Below are positions 18,082 through 29,674 of a stretch of 64,000 nt of DNA, piece after piece. A model generated the notes under the pieces. That model had not been told where the DNA came from and did no database searches. It saw only the letters and a program-made list of their open reading frames with translations. The stretch comes from Nitrosomonas stercoris. GTDB taxonomy: Bacteria; Pseudomonadota; Gammaproteobacteria; Burkholderiales; Nitrosomonadaceae. Every line of letters begins with the position of its first letter. Position 1 is the first letter of the stretch. The position numbers and the translations under genes are program-made. The stretch is from positions 2,256,920-2,320,919 of the forward strand of contig AP019755.1 in NCBI GenBank assembly GCA_006742785.1, given 5' to 3'.

Positions 18082-20049
18082 ATGGCTACAATTGAATCGA
18101 TCTTGCAAGAAAATCGGGTATTTCCTCCTGCCAACGAATTTGTTAAACATGCCAACGTAGCTGGGATGGAGGCTTACCAAGCATTATGCCAAGAAGCTGA
18201 GCGTGATTACACTGGCTTCTGGGCAAGGCTTGCAAAACAATATATCAGTTGGCACAAACCTTTTACTCGTGTTTTCGATGATTCCAATCTACCATTTTAT
18301 AAATGGTTTGATGACGGCGAACTCAATGTTTCATGGAATTGCCTTGATCGCCATTTGACAACGCAGGGTGATAAAACAGCCATTATTTTTGAATCAGATG
18401 AAGGTGAAACCGTTCGTTGTAGTTATCGTGAACTACATCAACAAGTATGCCGCTTTGCCAACGCCTTAAAATCTCGCGGCGTGCAGCAAGGGGATCGAGT
18501 TGTTATCTACATGCCAATGCGCATTGAAGCAGTGGTTGCCATGCAAGCATGTGCCCGCATTGGAGCTATTCACTCCGTTGTTTTCGGTGGATTCTCTGCA
18601 AAAAGCGTCCATCAACGCATCGTTGATGCCAAAGCGGTAGCTGTTATCACAGCTGATGAACAAACACGTGGTGGCAAACACCACCCACTAAAAGTAACGG
18701 TCGATAAAGCACTCGCGCTAGGTGATACTGACTCTGTACACAGCGTGATCGTGTTGCAACATACGCATGCCGACATCGTCTGGCATTCAGAACGAGATCA
18801 CTGGTGGCACGATATCACAGCAGATCAACCAGATACATGCGAACCGACCTGGGTGAACGCTGAACACCCACTCTTTATACTTTATACCTCAGGCTCTACT
18901 GGCAAGCCAAAAGGTGTACAGCATTCTTCGGCTGGTTATCTACTCGGAACCATTACCAGCATGCAATGGGTATTCGACTATCAACCAAATGATATTTTTT
19001 GGTGTACAGCTGACGTAGGTTGGGTAACTGGACATAGCTACGTTACTTACGGCCCGCTGGCAATTGGAGCTACCCAAATCATTTTTGAAGGTGTTCCAAC
19101 TTACCCACATGCTGGACGCTTTTGGGAAATTATTCAGAAACACAAAGTCACTACTTTTTACACCGCCCCAACCGCTATCCGCTCACTAATTAAGCTGGGT
19201 GTCGATTTACCCAAGCAATACGATCTTTCCTCACTACGCTTGCTAGGTTCCGTAGGCGAACCCATTAACCCGGAAGCGTGGATGTGGTATTACACCACAG
19301 TTGGTCAATCACGCTGCCCTGTTGTTGATACTTGGTGGCAAACTGAAACCGGCAGTCACATCATCGCACCAATACCCGGAGCTATCGCCGCTAAACCAGG
19401 ATCTTGTACACTTCCATTGCCTGGTATCGATGTCGCAGCAATTGATGAGGCTGGTCAACCAATAAAAGAAGGTAAAGGTGGTTTTCTCGTCATCAAGCGC
19501 CCGTTTCCTTCGCTGCTACGTACGCTATGGAATGACCCTGAGCGCTTTAAAAACACTTACTTCCCCACTGACGTAGCTGGCGGACGCTACTATCTTTCTG
19601 GCGACTCGGCACATTGCGATCGAGATGGCTATTTCTGGGTAATGGGACGAGTGGATGACGTGCTCAACGTTTCAGGACACCGCCTTGGCACCATGGAAAT
19701 TGAATCGGCACTGGTTGCACATCCGCTAGTTGCAGAAGCAGCAGTGGTTGGCAAACCTCACGAAATCAAGGGAGAATCAATCGTCGCGTTCGTTGTACTC
19801 CGCAAAGAATTACCAGATAAAGAAGAGGCAATTAAAATTGCAGCCACATTACGTGAATGGGTTGCTAGCGAAATTGGTGCTATCGCCCGCCCTGAGGAAA
19901 TTCGCTTTGGAGAAAACCTGCCTAAAACACGTTCCGGCAAAATCATGCGGCGTCTTTTACGTACCCTGGCAAAAGGAGAGGCCATTACCCAAGATACATC
20001 TACCCTGGAAAATCCAGCGATTCTTGAGCAGCTGAATCAAGCAGTATAA
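18082..20049 (+). CDS. acs: Acetyl-coenzyme A synthetase
   Basis: Acs activates acetate to acetyl-CoA via acetyl-AMP. The 655-aa length is typical. Visible motifs are the P-loop-like [26 protein letters not shown] for the adenylate site, [20 protein letters not shown] at the hinge, and the C-terminal [14 protein letters not shown] whose Lys is the acetylation-controlled catalytic residue. In an obligate autotroph it would assimilate or scavenge acetate rather than support growth. The MBL-fold gene 25 bp downstream is probably in the same transcript. Confidence 0.98.
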   Translation: MATIESILQENRVFPPANEFVKHANVAGMEAYQALCQEAERDYTGFWARLAKQYISWHKPFTRVFDDSNLPFYKWFDDGELNVSWNCLDRHLTTQGDKTAIIFESDEGETVRCSYRELHQQVCRFANALKSRGVQQGDRVVIYMPMRIEAVVAMQACARIGAIHSVVFGGFSAKSVHQRIVDAKAVAVITADEQTRGGKHHPLKVTVDKALALGDTDSVHSVIVLQHTHADIVWHSERDHWWHDITADQPDTCEPTWVNAEHPLFILYTSGSTGKPKGVQHSSAGYLLGTITSMQWVFDYQPNDIFWCTADVGWVTGHSYVTYGPLAIGATQIIFEGVPTYPHAGRFWEIIQKHKVTTFYTAPTAIRSLIKLGVDLPKQYDLSSLRLLGSVGEPINPEAWMWYYTTVGQSRCPVVDTWWQTETGSHIIAPIPGAIAAKPGSCTLPLPGIDVAAIDEAGQPIKEGKGGFLVIKRPFPSLLRTLWNDPERFKNTYFPTDVAGGRYYLSGDSAHCDRDGYFWVMGRVDDVLNVSGHRLGTMEIESALVAHPLVAEAAVVGKPHEIKGESIVAFVVLRKELPDKEEAIKIAATLREWVASEIGAIARPEEIRFGENLPKTRSGKIMRRLLRTLAKGEAITQDTSTLENPAILEQLNQAV

Positions 20050-20074
20050 TTGAAGAAAAACCACTACTCATACT

Positions 20075-21043
20075 ATGGAACAACTTCCTGCTATCGTTGA
20101 TCATCCCCACGGGATCAGCACTATTGATGCACGTTATCACCGACCTGGCCGAGCAGCTATCCACCTTATTACTGAAGGCAATCGTGCAGCTTTAGTTGAT
20201 ACTGGTACACGTTTCTCGGTACCAGGCACTATGGCAGCACTTGCCACAAAGCATATCACTCCCGAACAAGTCGACTATATTTTCCTTACGCATATCCATC
20301 TTGACCATGCGGGTGGGGCAAGCGAGTTCATGCGACAACTGCCCAATGCCAAATTGGTAGTTCATCCGCACGGCGCTCGTCACATGATAAACCCTGCCAA
20401 ACTAATTGCTGGCGTGATGGCAGTCTATGGGGAATCTGAATTTCGGCGCGTCTATGGTGACATTCATCCCATTGCTGCAGAACGTATTATCCAGGCCCCT
20501 GATAATACGCTGATCGAACTTAATGACCGCACACTGCGTTTGCTCGATACACCGGGACATGCACGCCATCATTACTGTATTTACGATGCGCGCAGTGATT
20601 CAATTTTTACTGGGGACACTTTCGGTGTTTCCTATCGCGAACTCGACGTGAACGGACTAGAATTTGTTTTTCCCACTACCTCACCAGTCCAATTTGACCC
20701 GATAGCAGCGCATACCTCTATTGATCGGCTCATGGCACTTCAGCCCAAACAAGCATTTCTGACACACTATGGATGCATTCGCAATCTTGCGCAGCATGCA
20801 ACACACATGCACACACTTATTGACAATTTCGTAGAGATCGCACAGCAAACAGCTGAAGCTCAAGATCGTCAAGTAGCGCTAATCAAAGCGCTACAAGATT
20901 TACTATGGCAACGTCTTGTTGCCCATCAATGTACTCTTACCCAGGAAGCTGCTTTGTCACTCCTGCTGACTGATATTACACTCAACGCGCAAGGACTTGC
21001 CATTTGGCTGGATCAAACTAAAAAAATGAACACTGTCAATTGA
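20075..21043 (+). CDS. MBL-fold metallo-hydrolase
   Basis: The 322-aa protein has the metallo-beta-lactamase fold. The metal-binding motif HIHLDH is in FLTHIHLDHAGGASEF near residue 75, followed by DTPGHARHH and FTGDTFG for the remaining ligands. The C-terminal region is helical. The catalytic target is unknown; the family includes glyoxalase II-like thioesterases. Its position 25 bp after acs suggests a transcript shared with acetyl-CoA metabolism, which is inference. It has no signal peptide, so it is cytoplasmic. Confidence 0.85.
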   Translation: MEQLPAIVDHPHGISTIDARYHRPGRAAIHLITEGNRAALVDTGTRFSVPGTMAALATKHITPEQVDYIFLTHIHLDHAGGASEFMRQLPNAKLVVHPHGARHMINPAKLIAGVMAVYGESEFRRVYGDIHPIAAERIIQAPDNTLIELNDRTLRLLDTPGHARHHYCIYDARSDSIFTGDTFGVSYRELDVNGLEFVFPTTSPVQFDPIAAHTSIDRLMALQPKQAFLTHYGCIRNLAQHATHMHTLIDNFVEIAQQTAEAQDRQVALIKALQDLLWQRLVAHQCTLTQEAALSLLLTDITLNAQGLAIWLDQTKKMNTVN

Positions 21044-21189
21044 ATTGATCAATCAAATCCGACTTTTTAGAAATTTCCTAAACTACTTTTCACTCCTTTC
21101 AGAAAGAAACAGCACACCTGCACTCGTATCCATGAGCAATGCTAAAATTCAGGCTAGCTACTTTCAATAACAATGAAATAAACGACAAC

Positions 21190-21594
21190 ATGGTTGGAAT
21201 TCTGATTATCAGTCACGATCAACTAGGGGTGAGTTTGATTGATTGTGTTGTTCATATTTTAGGCGAATGCCCACCCCTACTGTTTAATCACATTATTTCC
21301 GCCACGACTAACCCCGATGAAGCTGTAGCAAAACTGCAAGTAACACTCCAGCAATTGGATCAAGGAGATGGAGTACTCATTCTGACAGATATTTTAGGCG
21401 CAACACCTGCTAATATCGCTAGCAGATTAGTCCAAAATGGGCACATTGCCTGCATAGCCGGGCTTAATCTTCCTATGCTATTGCGCGCCATACAATATCA
21501 AAACAGCCCATTACCCCAAATCATAGACAAAGTCTTAACTGGTGCTCGAGCCAGCATTCTCCAAATATCACCAGCAACTGATCATGCCCATTGA
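21190..21594 (+). CDS. PTS EIIA component, mannose family
   Basis: From the ATG at 21190 the product is 134 aa and begins MVGILIISHDQLG, placing the phosphorylated His at residue 9 as in EIIA-Man. LTDILGATPANIASRL and a C-terminal LQISPA strand complete the fold. The frame extends 17 codons upstream to 21139, but that stretch is not EIIA-like, so I reject the longer start. It overlaps the HPr gene by 11 bp. No EIIB/C/D genes are nearby, so a regulatory role is more likely than sugar transport. Confidence 0.88.
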   Translation: MVGILIISHDQLGVSLIDCVVHILGECPPLLFNHIISATTNPDEAVAKLQVTLQQLDQGDGVLILTDILGATPANIASRLVQNGHIACIAGLNLPMLLRAIQYQNSPLPQIIDKVLTGARASILQISPATDHAH

Positions 21595-21853
21595 AACACT
21601 CACGATTCTCAATAAATTAGGATTACATGCGCGTGCTTCTGCCAAGTTGACACAATTGGCAGAAAAATTTGAAAGTGAAGTCTGGTTGACGCGTAACGGT
21701 CGTCGAGTTAATGCAAAAAGTATTATGGGCGTGATGACACTCGCCGCTAGCCAAGGTACAAAAGTTGAACTGGAAACTACCGGTCCTGATGAAAACCAGG
21801 CGATGGAGGCGCTCAAGGTGTTGATCAACAGTTACTTTGGGGAAAACGAATGA
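21584..21853 (+). CDS. ptsH: Phosphocarrier protein HPr
   Basis: From the ATG at 21584 the product is 89 aa: MPIETLTILNKLGLHARASAKL places the phosphorylated His at residue 15, and a KSIMGVMTLAAS segment corresponds to the Ser-46 region. The frame could start 14 codons earlier (21542), but that lies deep inside the EIIA gene and lacks family similarity. HPr takes phosphate from EI and passes it to EIIA. It overlaps ptsI by four bases (ATGA). Confidence 0.95.
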   Translation: MPIETLTILNKLGLHARASAKLTQLAEKFESEVWLTRNGRRVNAKSIMGVMTLAASQGTKVELETTGPDENQAMEALKVLINSYFGENE

Positions 21854-23577
21854 GCTTCATTCTGTATGGAGTGGGAGTATCCGACGGTATCGCAATTGGT
21901 CGCGCGCACCTGGCCTCATCTGCTGCCCTGAATATTCCCCATTATCAACTTAAAAGTGATCAGATCGAAGCTGAGCTAACACGACTGCGCAATGCATTTT
22001 CTACCGTTCGTCTGGAGCTGGAAACACTAAAAAATTCTGCGGCACAAGGTGCAGGGCCTTCTGAATTCAACGCATTCCTGGAGTTATACCAAATGCTGCT
22101 GGATGACCCGATGTTCTCCCAAGCAGCTCTGGAAATCGTAGCGGGAGCGCACTGTAACGCCGAATGGGCAGTTGCGCAGCGCATGGAAACTCTCATTGCA
22201 CGCTTTGAAGAAATAGAAGACGCTTATTTACGTGAGCGTAAAACGGATATCGCACATATTGCTGAACGTGTTCTAAAAGTGCTACTTGGCCATCCAGGTC
22301 ACACTCCGCCACCAGTGAAACAAAAAGGCCACTATATTCTGGTTACGCATGATTTAAGTCCAGCTGATGTCATGCAATACAAACAGCACCAGTTTGCGGC
22401 CTTTTTAACCGACATGGGCGGACCAACTTCACATACTGCCATTGTTGCGCGCAGCCTTAATGTACCCTCAATTGTAGCCATGCAGCATGCTCAACAGCTC
22501 ATTCGGGAGAATGACAATCTTATTGTCGATGGCAATGCGGGCATCGTTATTATCAATCCAGATAAATATATCCTGGCCGAATATCGGCTCAAGCAAAATC
22601 AGTTTGAACTGGAAAAACGTAAACTTTGGCGACTGCGCTCAGTAGCAGCCATTACCCGCGACGGCACATCAATTGATTTATTTGCCAATATCGAACTGCC
22701 GCAAGAAGTCAAACAAGCAAAAGAATATGGAGCAACCGGAATTGGTTTGTTTCGCAGCGAATTCTTATTTCTGAATCGAGAAAATTTACCCGATGAGGAA
22801 GAACAGTTTGAAGCCTATTCTACAGTGATCAAAGGCATGAATGGTGCTCCTGTTGTTATTCGCACTTTCGATTTGGGTGCTGACAAAAATCTCAAAGGCG
22901 CATACCGCATCGCACCTAATCCAGCATTAGGCTTACGAGCGATTCGCATGAGCTTGGCTGAACCAGGCATGTTTCTAACACAGCTACGCGCTATTTTGCG
23001 CGCCTCCAGCCAGGGTCAGGTTCAAATTTTAATCCCTATGCTTTCCCACAGCCGTGAAATTGATCAAACCTTACAAATAATTGAATCAGCCAAGCAAAGT
23101 TTGCGCGATGAAAAACAGCCATTTGATGAAACGATCAAAATCGGCTGTATGGTGGAGATTCCAGCAACTGCCTTAAGTCTGGAATTATTCATGCGTAAAC
23201 TGAGTTTTTTATCTATTGGCACCAACGATCTTATTCAATATACCTTGGCAATCGACCGCGCTGATGAAACCGTGGCTCACTTATTCGATCCATTGCACCC
23301 GGCCATTCTTCGCTTATTGTCACGCATTATTCAAAGTGCAAAAAAGGCAAATACTCCTGTTTCTATCTGCGGTGAAATGGCAGGTGATCCCAAATACACT
23401 CGCTTGCTACTTGGCATGGGATTGCAGCAACTCTCCATGTATCCAACTCAACTATTAGCTGTCAAACGAGAAGTGCTCGATTGTCATTTGCCAGACGTTA
23501 CCCACCTGACCCAAAAAATACTGAGGGCAGATGAACCAGAAAAGATTCATGATTTATTGCAAAAACTAAATAATTAA
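21850..23577 (+). CDS. ptsI: PTS enzyme I (PEP-protein phosphotransferase)
   Basis: EI transfers phosphate from PEP to HPr. The 575-aa length is standard. The phosphorylated residue is His195 in MGGPTSHTAIVARS; the PEP-binding barrel shows GIGLFRSEFLFLNRE, GCMVEIPAT, FLSIGTNDLIQYTLAIDR and a late SICGEMAGDP. It is preceded by HPr and EIIA in an overlapping three-gene unit. The energy-coupling half of a PTS without visible sugar permeases suggests a signalling role. Confidence 0.97.
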   Translation: MSFILYGVGVSDGIAIGRAHLASSAALNIPHYQLKSDQIEAELTRLRNAFSTVRLELETLKNSAAQGAGPSEFNAFLELYQMLLDDPMFSQAALEIVAGAHCNAEWAVAQRMETLIARFEEIEDAYLRERKTDIAHIAERVLKVLLGHPGHTPPPVKQKGHYILVTHDLSPADVMQYKQHQFAAFLTDMGGPTSHTAIVARSLNVPSIVAMQHAQQLIRENDNLIVDGNAGIVIINPDKYILAEYRLKQNQFELEKRKLWRLRSVAAITRDGTSIDLFANIELPQEVKQAKEYGATGIGLFRSEFLFLNRENLPDEEEQFEAYSTVIKGMNGAPVVIRTFDLGADKNLKGAYRIAPNPALGLRAIRMSLAEPGMFLTQLRAILRASSQGQVQILIPMLSHSREIDQTLQIIESAKQSLRDEKQPFDETIKIGCMVEIPATALSLELFMRKLSFLSIGTNDLIQYTLAIDRADETVAHLFDPLHPAILRLLSRIIQSAKKANTPVSICGEMAGDPKYTRLLLGMGLQQLSMYPTQLLAVKREVLDCHLPDVTHLTQKILRADEPEKIHDLLQKLNN

Positions 23578-23685
23578 ATCCCAGCCCGATCTACTCCAGC
23601 GGGAATATTGAATATTCCACAGTACAATTCGATACAATGCATATTCATACTTCACATTGACACTCGCTTATTACCCAAGATAACC

Positions 23686-24813
23686 ATGCAAGATTCAGAT
23701 TCAATTGGCATCGTCTCGCCACAACGTGTTTATTTTGATACACCACTCAATCTAAGAAGTGGTGTCACGTTAGATAGCTACGAACTCGTTTACGAAACTT
23801 ACGGGGAACTCAATGCCAATCGATCCAACGCAGTACTGGTTTGCCATGCGTTATCTGGTAATCACCACGTCGCTGGCGTGTATGCTGACAATCCCAAAAG
23901 CACCGGCTGGTGGAATAACATGATCGGCCCAGGCAAACCAATTGATACACGAAAATTTTTTGTCATCGGTATTAATAATCTGGGAGGATGTCATGGTTCA
24001 ACTGGCCCTGTCAGCACCAACAACAAGACAGGAAAACGTTACGGGCCAGATTTCCCCATGGTTACCACGGTTGATTGGGTTAAAACCTATACTCGCCTTG
24101 CTGATCAAATTGGCATTGAATGCTTTGCTGCTGTTATTGGTGGCAGCTTAGGCGGCATGACTGCTATGCAACTGGCACTGGATGCACCAGAAAGAGCGCG
24201 TCATATCGCGATCATCGCTGCTTCTGCCAAATTAACCGCCCAAAATATCGCTTTTAATGATGTCGCACGGCAGGCAATTCTGACCGACCCTGATTTCCAC
24301 GGTGGAGATTACTATTCGCACGGCACTTATCCACGTCGTGGACTACGGCTTGCTCGTATGCTTGGCCACATCACCTATCTTTCAGATGATTCTATGGCTA
24401 CCAAATTTGGCAGAGAGTTACGCAACGGTTCGCTAGCGTTTAATTATGATGTGGAATTTCAGATTGAATCTTACCTGCATTACCAGGGTGACAAATTCGC
24501 CGACCTTTTCGATGCCAATACTTATTTACTCATGACAAAAGCGCTGGATTACTTTGATCCAGCACAAGATTATGCCGGCAATTTGACTGCTGCATTGGCA
24601 CAAGCCCAGGCAAACTTTCTGGTACTGTCATTTACTTCTGATTGGCGCTTTTCTCCAGAACGTTCTCGCGAAATCGTCAAAGCATTACTCGACAACAAAT
24701 TGAATGTCAGTTATGCCGAAATACCTTCTACTTACGGGCATGATTCCTTCCTTATGCAAGATGATTATTACCATCAACTGGTGCGCGCCTATATGGATAA
24801 CATCTCGACCTAA
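23686..24813 (+). CDS. metX: Homoserine O-acyltransferase (MetX)
   Basis: An alpha/beta-hydrolase acyltransferase that acylates homoserine in methionine synthesis. From the ATG at 23686 ([12 protein letters not shown]) it has 375 residues, the usual MetX size. An upstream start at 23608 would add 26 residues without family similarity. The nucleophile Ser lies in [24 protein letters not shown] precedes it and the catalytic His is in YGHDSFLM near the end. Whether acetyl- or succinyl-CoA is used cannot be read off safely; many proteobacterial MetX use succinyl-CoA. metW follows. Confidence 0.95.
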   Translation: MQDSDSIGIVSPQRVYFDTPLNLRSGVTLDSYELVYETYGELNANRSNAVLVCHALSGNHHVAGVYADNPKSTGWWNNMIGPGKPIDTRKFFVIGINNLGGCHGSTGPVSTNNKTGKRYGPDFPMVTTVDWVKTYTRLADQIGIECFAAVIGGSLGGMTAMQLALDAPERARHIAIIAASAKLTAQNIAFNDVARQAILTDPDFHGGDYYSHGTYPRRGLRLARMLGHITYLSDDSMATKFGRELRNGSLAFNYDVEFQIESYLHYQGDKFADLFDANTYLLMTKALDYFDPAQDYAGNLTAALAQAQANFLVLSFTSDWRFSPERSREIVKALLDNKLNVSYAEIPSTYGHDSFLMQDDYYHQLVRAYMDNIST

Positions 24814-24842
24814 CGGAATCATTGATAATTGCTTATTTGAAC

Positions 24843-25460
24843 ATGATCACTGAAGCTAACAAACCCCTCCTGACACTGCGTCCGGACTTCGCCACAATTG
24901 CTGACTGGATTGTTCCGGAATCAAGCGTGCTTGATCTCGGCTGCGGAGATGGTACCTTACTGCGTTATCTCAAGAACAAACTGAATATACATGGCTATGG
25001 TATAGAAATTGACACACACAATATATTAGCCTGCATGAAAAACGGAATAAACGTTATTCACAATGATTTGGAATCAGGTTTGTCGGGATTTGAAAACGCA
25101 TCGTTTGATTATGTTATTTTGTCGCAAACGCTACAAGCAATGCGCAATACGGAATACATTATTCAGGAAATATTACGCGTAGGCAGAGAAGGCATCGTCT
25201 CTTTTCCTAATTTTGGTTACTGGAAAAATCGTCTGCAGGTTGCGCATGGACATATGCCGGTCTCTTCCACCTTGCCCTATCAGTGGTACGACACACCGAA
25301 TATTCACCTGTGTACTTTGCATGATTTCGAACAATTATGCCAACAACACCAAATCAATATCCTGGAAAGACGCGTCACAAATCATGACAGAAAAGTCACG
25401 CTATTTCCTAATCTTTTTGGGGTATTGGCTTTCTATCGTTTTGGTCATACAACGCTATAA
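24843..25460 (+). CDS. metW: MetW methionine biosynthesis protein
   Basis: A SAM-methyltransferase-fold protein that pairs with MetX in many proteobacteria. I choose the ATG at 24843 (MITEANKPLL, 205 aa); a TTG at 24822 is possible. The glycine-rich motif VLDLGCGDGTLLRYL is near residue 35, and SFPNFGYWKNRLQ and FPNLFGVLAFYRF are MetW hallmarks. It starts 29 bp after metX and is probably cotranscribed. Confidence 0.94.
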   Translation: MITEANKPLLTLRPDFATIADWIVPESSVLDLGCGDGTLLRYLKNKLNIHGYGIEIDTHNILACMKNGINVIHNDLESGLSGFENASFDYVILSQTLQAMRNTEYIIQEILRVGREGIVSFPNFGYWKNRLQVAHGHMPVSSTLPYQWYDTPNIHLCTLHDFEQLCQQHQINILERRVTNHDRKVTLFPNLFGVLAFYRFGHTTL

Positions 25461-25475
25461 CGCGCTACCAGCAGC

Positions 25476-26093
25476 CTAACGCTCACTACAACCACTTTTT
25501 TCCAGAACACCATTACGATTGAGCTGCACCAGTTCCCCCAGTGCAAACTGAGGAGGAAGAGACTGTGTTACCTCATAACGTTTCCCATCCTTCGCTAACA
25601 GACTAATTTGATAATAAACAGGCTCGGCAATATTTCGTTCTAGTGGAACATAACCACTATCAGCCGGAACTGCTACATCAGTAAAAAAACCTGCTCCTTT
25701 TTGACCAACACCTGCAGGCAAGACAACTGTTCCAATGATCATACCATCCATATAGTTACCACCCGCAGTGTCCAATAGTATCGGCTCAATACGTTCCACG
25801 CGTCCACAATACCCTGCTGGCAGTAATGCCATATCCACTAACTCTTTACCTGCTTCTATGCTACGTGTACTACGATAGGAAGGTTGCTTTGCGTTATGTC
25901 CTTCATTGCCCATCTCAGTAGAGGAAAACACCCTAGCTGCACTGGGTTGTGAATACACACCTGTACTGCTCCAGCTGCGCACAGTGCGATTTTGTTCTAC
26001 TTCCGCGGCTAATGCCACATTGATCATCAAACTACTAGCAAACAGCAACATAAACCTGAATTTGTTACCAGTACCAACTGGGTAATTAAACAT
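25476..26093 (-). CDS. Exported protein of unknown function
   Basis: The 205-aa product has an N-terminal signal peptide (hydrophobic FMLLFASSLMINVALA, residues about 14-29, then AE). The mature part is rich in Ser, Gly and Val, with no recognisable catalytic motif. There are two cysteines: one in GYCGRVERIEP and one at the C-terminus (SGCSER), which could form a disulfide. The segment DTAGGNYMDGMIIGTVVLPAG resembles surface loop sequence. It lies 102 bp after lysS on the same strand and converges with metW. I do not recognise the family; a periplasmic location is inferred. Confidence 0.65.
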   Translation of the reverse strand: MFNYPVGTGNKFRFMLLFASSLMINVALAAEVEQNRTVRSWSSTGVYSQPSAARVFSSTEMGNEGHNAKQPSYRSTRSIEAGKELVDMALLPAGYCGRVERIEPILLDTAGGNYMDGMIIGTVVLPAGVGQKGAGFFTDVAVPADSGYVPLERNIAEPVYYQISLLAKDGKRYEVTQSLPPQFALGELVQLNRNGVLEKSGCSER

Positions 26094-26195
26094 AATAAAC
26101 TCTCAAACCCAAATTCATCATATCGGCTATTGCATCTGGAATTTGAGAGGATTCGTCGAATAACTATTTTATAATCAGATATTTATGCTAGATTT

Positions 26196-27704
26196 CTAAT
26201 CTTCTTTGCGCAGTTGAGGAAACAAGATCACATCCCGAATACTTGGCGAATCCGTCAATAACATGATCAAACGGTCAATACCAATTCCCTCCCCTGCTGT
26301 CGGCGGCAATCCATATTCCAATGCCTGGATATAATCTGCGTCGTAATGCATCGCTTCCATATCACCTGCTTCTTTCGCTTTAGCTTGCTCCTGAAAACGA
26401 TTTGCCTGATCTTCAGGATCATTCAACTCAGAGAAACCGTTAGCAATCTCTCGCCCAGCAATATATAACTCGAAACGATCCGTAATTTGTGGGTTAGCAT
26501 CATTGCGACGCGCCAAAGGCGAAACTTCAGCTGGATAATCCACAATAAACACTGGATCAAATAACAAATGCTCGGTGGTCTCATCAAAAAAAGCGAGTTG
26601 CAACCCTCCTAAGCCAAGTTCCGGGTTAAATGCAATGCCTTTCGTTTGCAAAGTACTCGCCAAGAAATCTTTGTCATTTAATTGCGCTTCAGAATATTCC
26701 GGGTGATGTTTCAACATGGCCTGCACAATTGTCAAACGCGCAAAAGGCTGCGCCAAATCTATGGTGCGCTCCTGATAAACAATGCTGGTTGTACCTAATA
26801 CAGTCTGGGCTACTTCGCGAAACATGGATTCCGTTAAATCCATTAAATAACGATAATCTTGATAAGACTCGTAAAACTCCAGCATGGTGAATTCCGGATT
26901 ATGGCGAGTAGATATACCTTCATTTCTGAAATTGCGATTAATCTCAAATACCTTCTCCATTCCCCCCACCACCAAACGCTTCAAATAAAGCTCTGGTGCA
27001 ATACGTAAATACAGCGCCATATCCAGCGCATTGTGGTGGGTGATAAAAGGCCGAGCGGTAGCACCACCTGGAATAGGATGCATCATTGGCGTTTCAACTT
27101 CCAAATAGCCTTGCTTCACCAGAAATTCACGGATGGTTTGAATCACCCTGGAGCGAATCTGGAATACTTGGCGGGTTTTTTCATTGGTAATCAAATCCAG
27201 ATAGCGACGGCGATACTTCTGTTCTTGATCAGTCAACCCATGAAATTTTTCTGGCAGCGGACGCAAAGATTTGGTCAAAAGACGCAATTGCAGCACACGC
27301 AAAGATAGTTCATTCGTTTTAGTTTTAAACAGTATGCCTTCCGCACCAAGAATATCGCCCAGATCATAATGCCTGAAGGCATCATGAGCCGCCTCTCCAG
27401 TATGATTATTGGAAATGTAGAGTTGGATACGCCCACTCATATCCTGAATCGTCGCAAAGCTCGCTTTTCCCATCACACGCTTGAACAACATACGTCCGGC
27501 TACTACTACTTTTATTGACTGCTTTTCCAGCTCTTCTCTGGAAGCACCATCATATTTTTCATGCAAATCGTTTGCCAGACTATCTCGATGAAAGTCGTTT
27601 GGAAACGCATTGCCAATCTGGCGCAGTGCTGTCAGTTTTGCACGCCGCTCTGCAATAAGACTATTTTCATCCTGGGAAATACCAGTTGCATCTTCCTGGG
27701 TCAT
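26196..27704 (-). CDS. lysS: Lysyl-tRNA synthetase, class II
   Basis: LysS charges tRNA-Lys. The 502-aa protein has the N-terminal OB-fold anticodon-binding domain (about residues 60-150, with [21 protein letters not shown]). The class II core shows motif 1 around [19 protein letters not shown], motif 2 [18 protein letters not shown] and motif 3 [26 protein letters not shown]. Length is normal. It is divergently oriented from glnS, with 272 bp between. Confidence 0.98.
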   Translation of the reverse strand: MTQEDATGISQDENSLIAERRAKLTALRQIGNAFPNDFHRDSLANDLHEKYDGASREELEKQSIKVVVAGRMLFKRVMGKASFATIQDMSGRIQLYISNNHTGEAAHDAFRHYDLGDILGAEGILFKTKTNELSLRVLQLRLLTKSLRPLPEKFHGLTDQEQKYRRRYLDLITNEKTRQVFQIRSRVIQTIREFLVKQGYLEVETPMMHPIPGGATARPFITHHNALDMALYLRIAPELYLKRLVVGGMEKVFEINRNFRNEGISTRHNPEFTMLEFYESYQDYRYLMDLTESMFREVAQTVLGTTSIVYQERTIDLAQPFARLTIVQAMLKHHPEYSEAQLNDKDFLASTLQTKGIAFNPELGLGGLQLAFFDETTEHLLFDPVFIVDYPAEVSPLARRNDANPQITDRFELYIAGREIANGFSELNDPEDQANRFQEQAKAKEAGDMEAMHYDADYIQALEYGLPPTAGEGIGIDRLIMLLTDSPSIRDVILFPQLRKED

Positions 27705-27976
27705 ATTTATTCTAAGTACTTAATAATTTTTGTTGATATAAAATCTTTTATTGCGCTGTATAACACGCCATCTTCTAATCATGCCATCTACAAAATCACG
27801 TGTATTATATAGGCTCTTTACTGGCTGCATTCCAGTTGACACCTAAAATCTATAAAATACAGCACTTGCAACAACCAATTAACCCTTATTCCCCAGAAAT
27901 ATCCTCAGCTGTGAGTCACCACACTTTTTGTACTGTATTAATTCTGAACCACATTGAATTCCACTGAAATATAACC
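27705..27976. other. lysS-glnS divergent intergenic region
   Basis: An AT-rich 272-bp region must hold the promoters of the two divergent synthetase genes. A TTGACA hexamer occurs at about 27835 on the plus strand, but no good -10 is spaced 16-18 bp from it. I find no T-box-like leader, hairpin or gene. Confidence 0.35.
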
Positions 27977-29674
27977 GTGAATACACCTTCAACCCCTAGT
28001 CATTTTATTCGCAGTATTATCGAAGAAGACAACCGCACTGGTAAATGGAATGGACGCGTAGAAACGCGCTTTCCACCCGAACCTAATGGTCATCTTCACA
28101 TTGGCCATGCTAAAAGCATTTGTCTAAATTTTGGATTAGCACTTGATTACAACGGCATTTGCCATTTGCGATTCGACGATACCAACCCAGAAAAAGAAGA
28201 ACAAAAATACGTTGATGCCATCATTGAATCTGTGCGCTGGCTGGGGTTTGATTGGGGCGAACACCTCTACTACGCATCCGATTATTTTGATCAACTCTAT
28301 GAATTTGCAGAATACCTCATTACCCAAAACAAGGCTTATGTAGACAGCTCTACAGCTGATGAAATACGCCAATTGCGCGGCACATTGACCGAACCAGGCA
28401 AAAACAGCCCGTATCGTGACCGTTCCACAACAGAAAATCTTGACCTGTTTCGTCGCATGCGTGCTGGAGAATTTCCGGATGGCACACATGTGTTGCGAGC
28501 AAAAATTGATATGGCTTCCCCTAATATCAATTTGCGTGATCCGGTTCTCTACCGTATTCGTCACGTTCCTCATCAACGCACGGGTGACAAGTGGTGTATC
28601 TACCCAATGTACGATTACACCCACTGTATTTCCGATGCACTGGAGCGGATTACCCACTCGCTGTGCACACTGGAATTTGAAGATCACCGTCCACTCTATG
28701 ATTGGGTATTAGATCAGCTCAGCGAAAAAATTCCTGGTCATCCACAACAAATTGAATTTGCACGGCTCAACCTAACTTACAGCGTGATGAGCAAGCGCAA
28801 ACTGATTGAGCTTGTGGAAAATAGGCTGGTAGACGGTTGGGATGATCCGCGCATGAATACCTTAATTGGGCTGCGTCGCAGAGGTTACACACCTAGATCA
28901 ATCCGATTATTTGCAGAACGCATTGGTGTCAGCAAGGCAGATTCCTGGATTGACATGACAGTGCTGGAAGATTGTGTACGCGAAGATCTCAATGAACATG
29001 CTCAACGCCGCATTGCCGTACTCGATCCGGTATTGTTGATTATTGATAATTTTGCAGAAGATCAAGAAGAAATTTGTTATGCTCCCAATCACCCCAAAAA
29101 GCCAGAGCTTGGCAAGCGTGAAATACACTTAACAAAACAACTGTACATTGATCGTGACGACTTCATGGAAATACCGAAAAAAGGCTTTTTTCGATTGGCT
29201 CCAGGAGCAGAAGTACGATTACGTTATGCCTATATCGTAAAATGTACGTATCTGGTTAAAGACGAACAAGGTAACATCCTGGAAATTCATTGTACTTACG
29301 ATCCTGACACCAAGAGCGGTACTGCTGGCGCCACAACACGTAAAGTCCGCGGGAATATTCATTGGCTATCAACCACCCATTCTCATCCCGTCGAAATCAG
29401 ATTATACGACCGCTTATTTAACGATTCTCACCCGGATACTGAAGGCAAAGATTTCAAAAACTCACTTAACCCAGATTCCAGAAAAATAATTACTGGATAC
29501 ATTGAACCTTCTTTGCTCAAAGCACAAGCAGAAGAGCGTTTTCAGTTTGAACGTCATGGTTATTTCGTCGCTGATCGGATAGATACCAAGCCAAATCAAC
29601 CTGTGTTTAATCGCACCACTTCATTGCGCAATACTTGGGTAAAAACCGAGGATAAATCAACTCACAACAAATAA
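27977..29674 (+). CDS. glnS: Glutaminyl-tRNA synthetase
   Basis: A class I synthetase that charges tRNA-Gln. The 565-aa product shows the HIGH signature in [15 protein letters not shown] (about residues 35-49) and the KMSKS-equivalent VMSKRK near 270. [33 protein letters not shown] is GlnS-specific (acceptor-stem contact region). The C-terminal beta-barrel anticodon domain follows to the end. The first codon is GTG at 27977, next to CCACTGAAATATAACC without a strong ribosome-binding site. Confidence 0.97.
   Translation: MNTPSTPSHFIRSIIEEDNRTGKWNGRVETRFPPEPNGHLHIGHAKSICLNFGLALDYNGICHLRFDDTNPEKEEQKYVDAIIESVRWLGFDWGEHLYYASDYFDQLYEFAEYLITQNKAYVDSSTADEIRQLRGTLTEPGKNSPYRDRSTTENLDLFRRMRAGEFPDGTHVLRAKIDMASPNINLRDPVLYRIRHVPHQRTGDKWCIYPMYDYTHCISDALERITHSLCTLEFEDHRPLYDWVLDQLSEKIPGHPQQIEFARLNLTYSVMSKRKLIELVENRLVDGWDDPRMNTLIGLRRRGYTPRSIRLFAERIGVSKADSWIDMTVLEDCVREDLNEHAQRRIAVLDPVLLIIDNFAEDQEEICYAPNHPKKPELGKREIHLTKQLYIDRDDFMEIPKKGFFRLAPGAEVRLRYAYIVKCTYLVKDEQGNILEIHCTYDPDTKSGTAGATTRKVRGNIHWLSTTHSHPVEIRLYDRLFNDSHPDTEGKDFKNSLNPDSRKIITGYIEPSLLKAQAEERFQFERHGYFVADRIDTKPNQPVFNRTTSLRNTWVKTEDKSTHNK

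Noticed and set aside
28136..28687. A 183-residue antisense frame inside glnS
   Set aside because: Cys/Phe-rich composition typical of an antisense shadow of a conserved gene; glnS is unambiguous.
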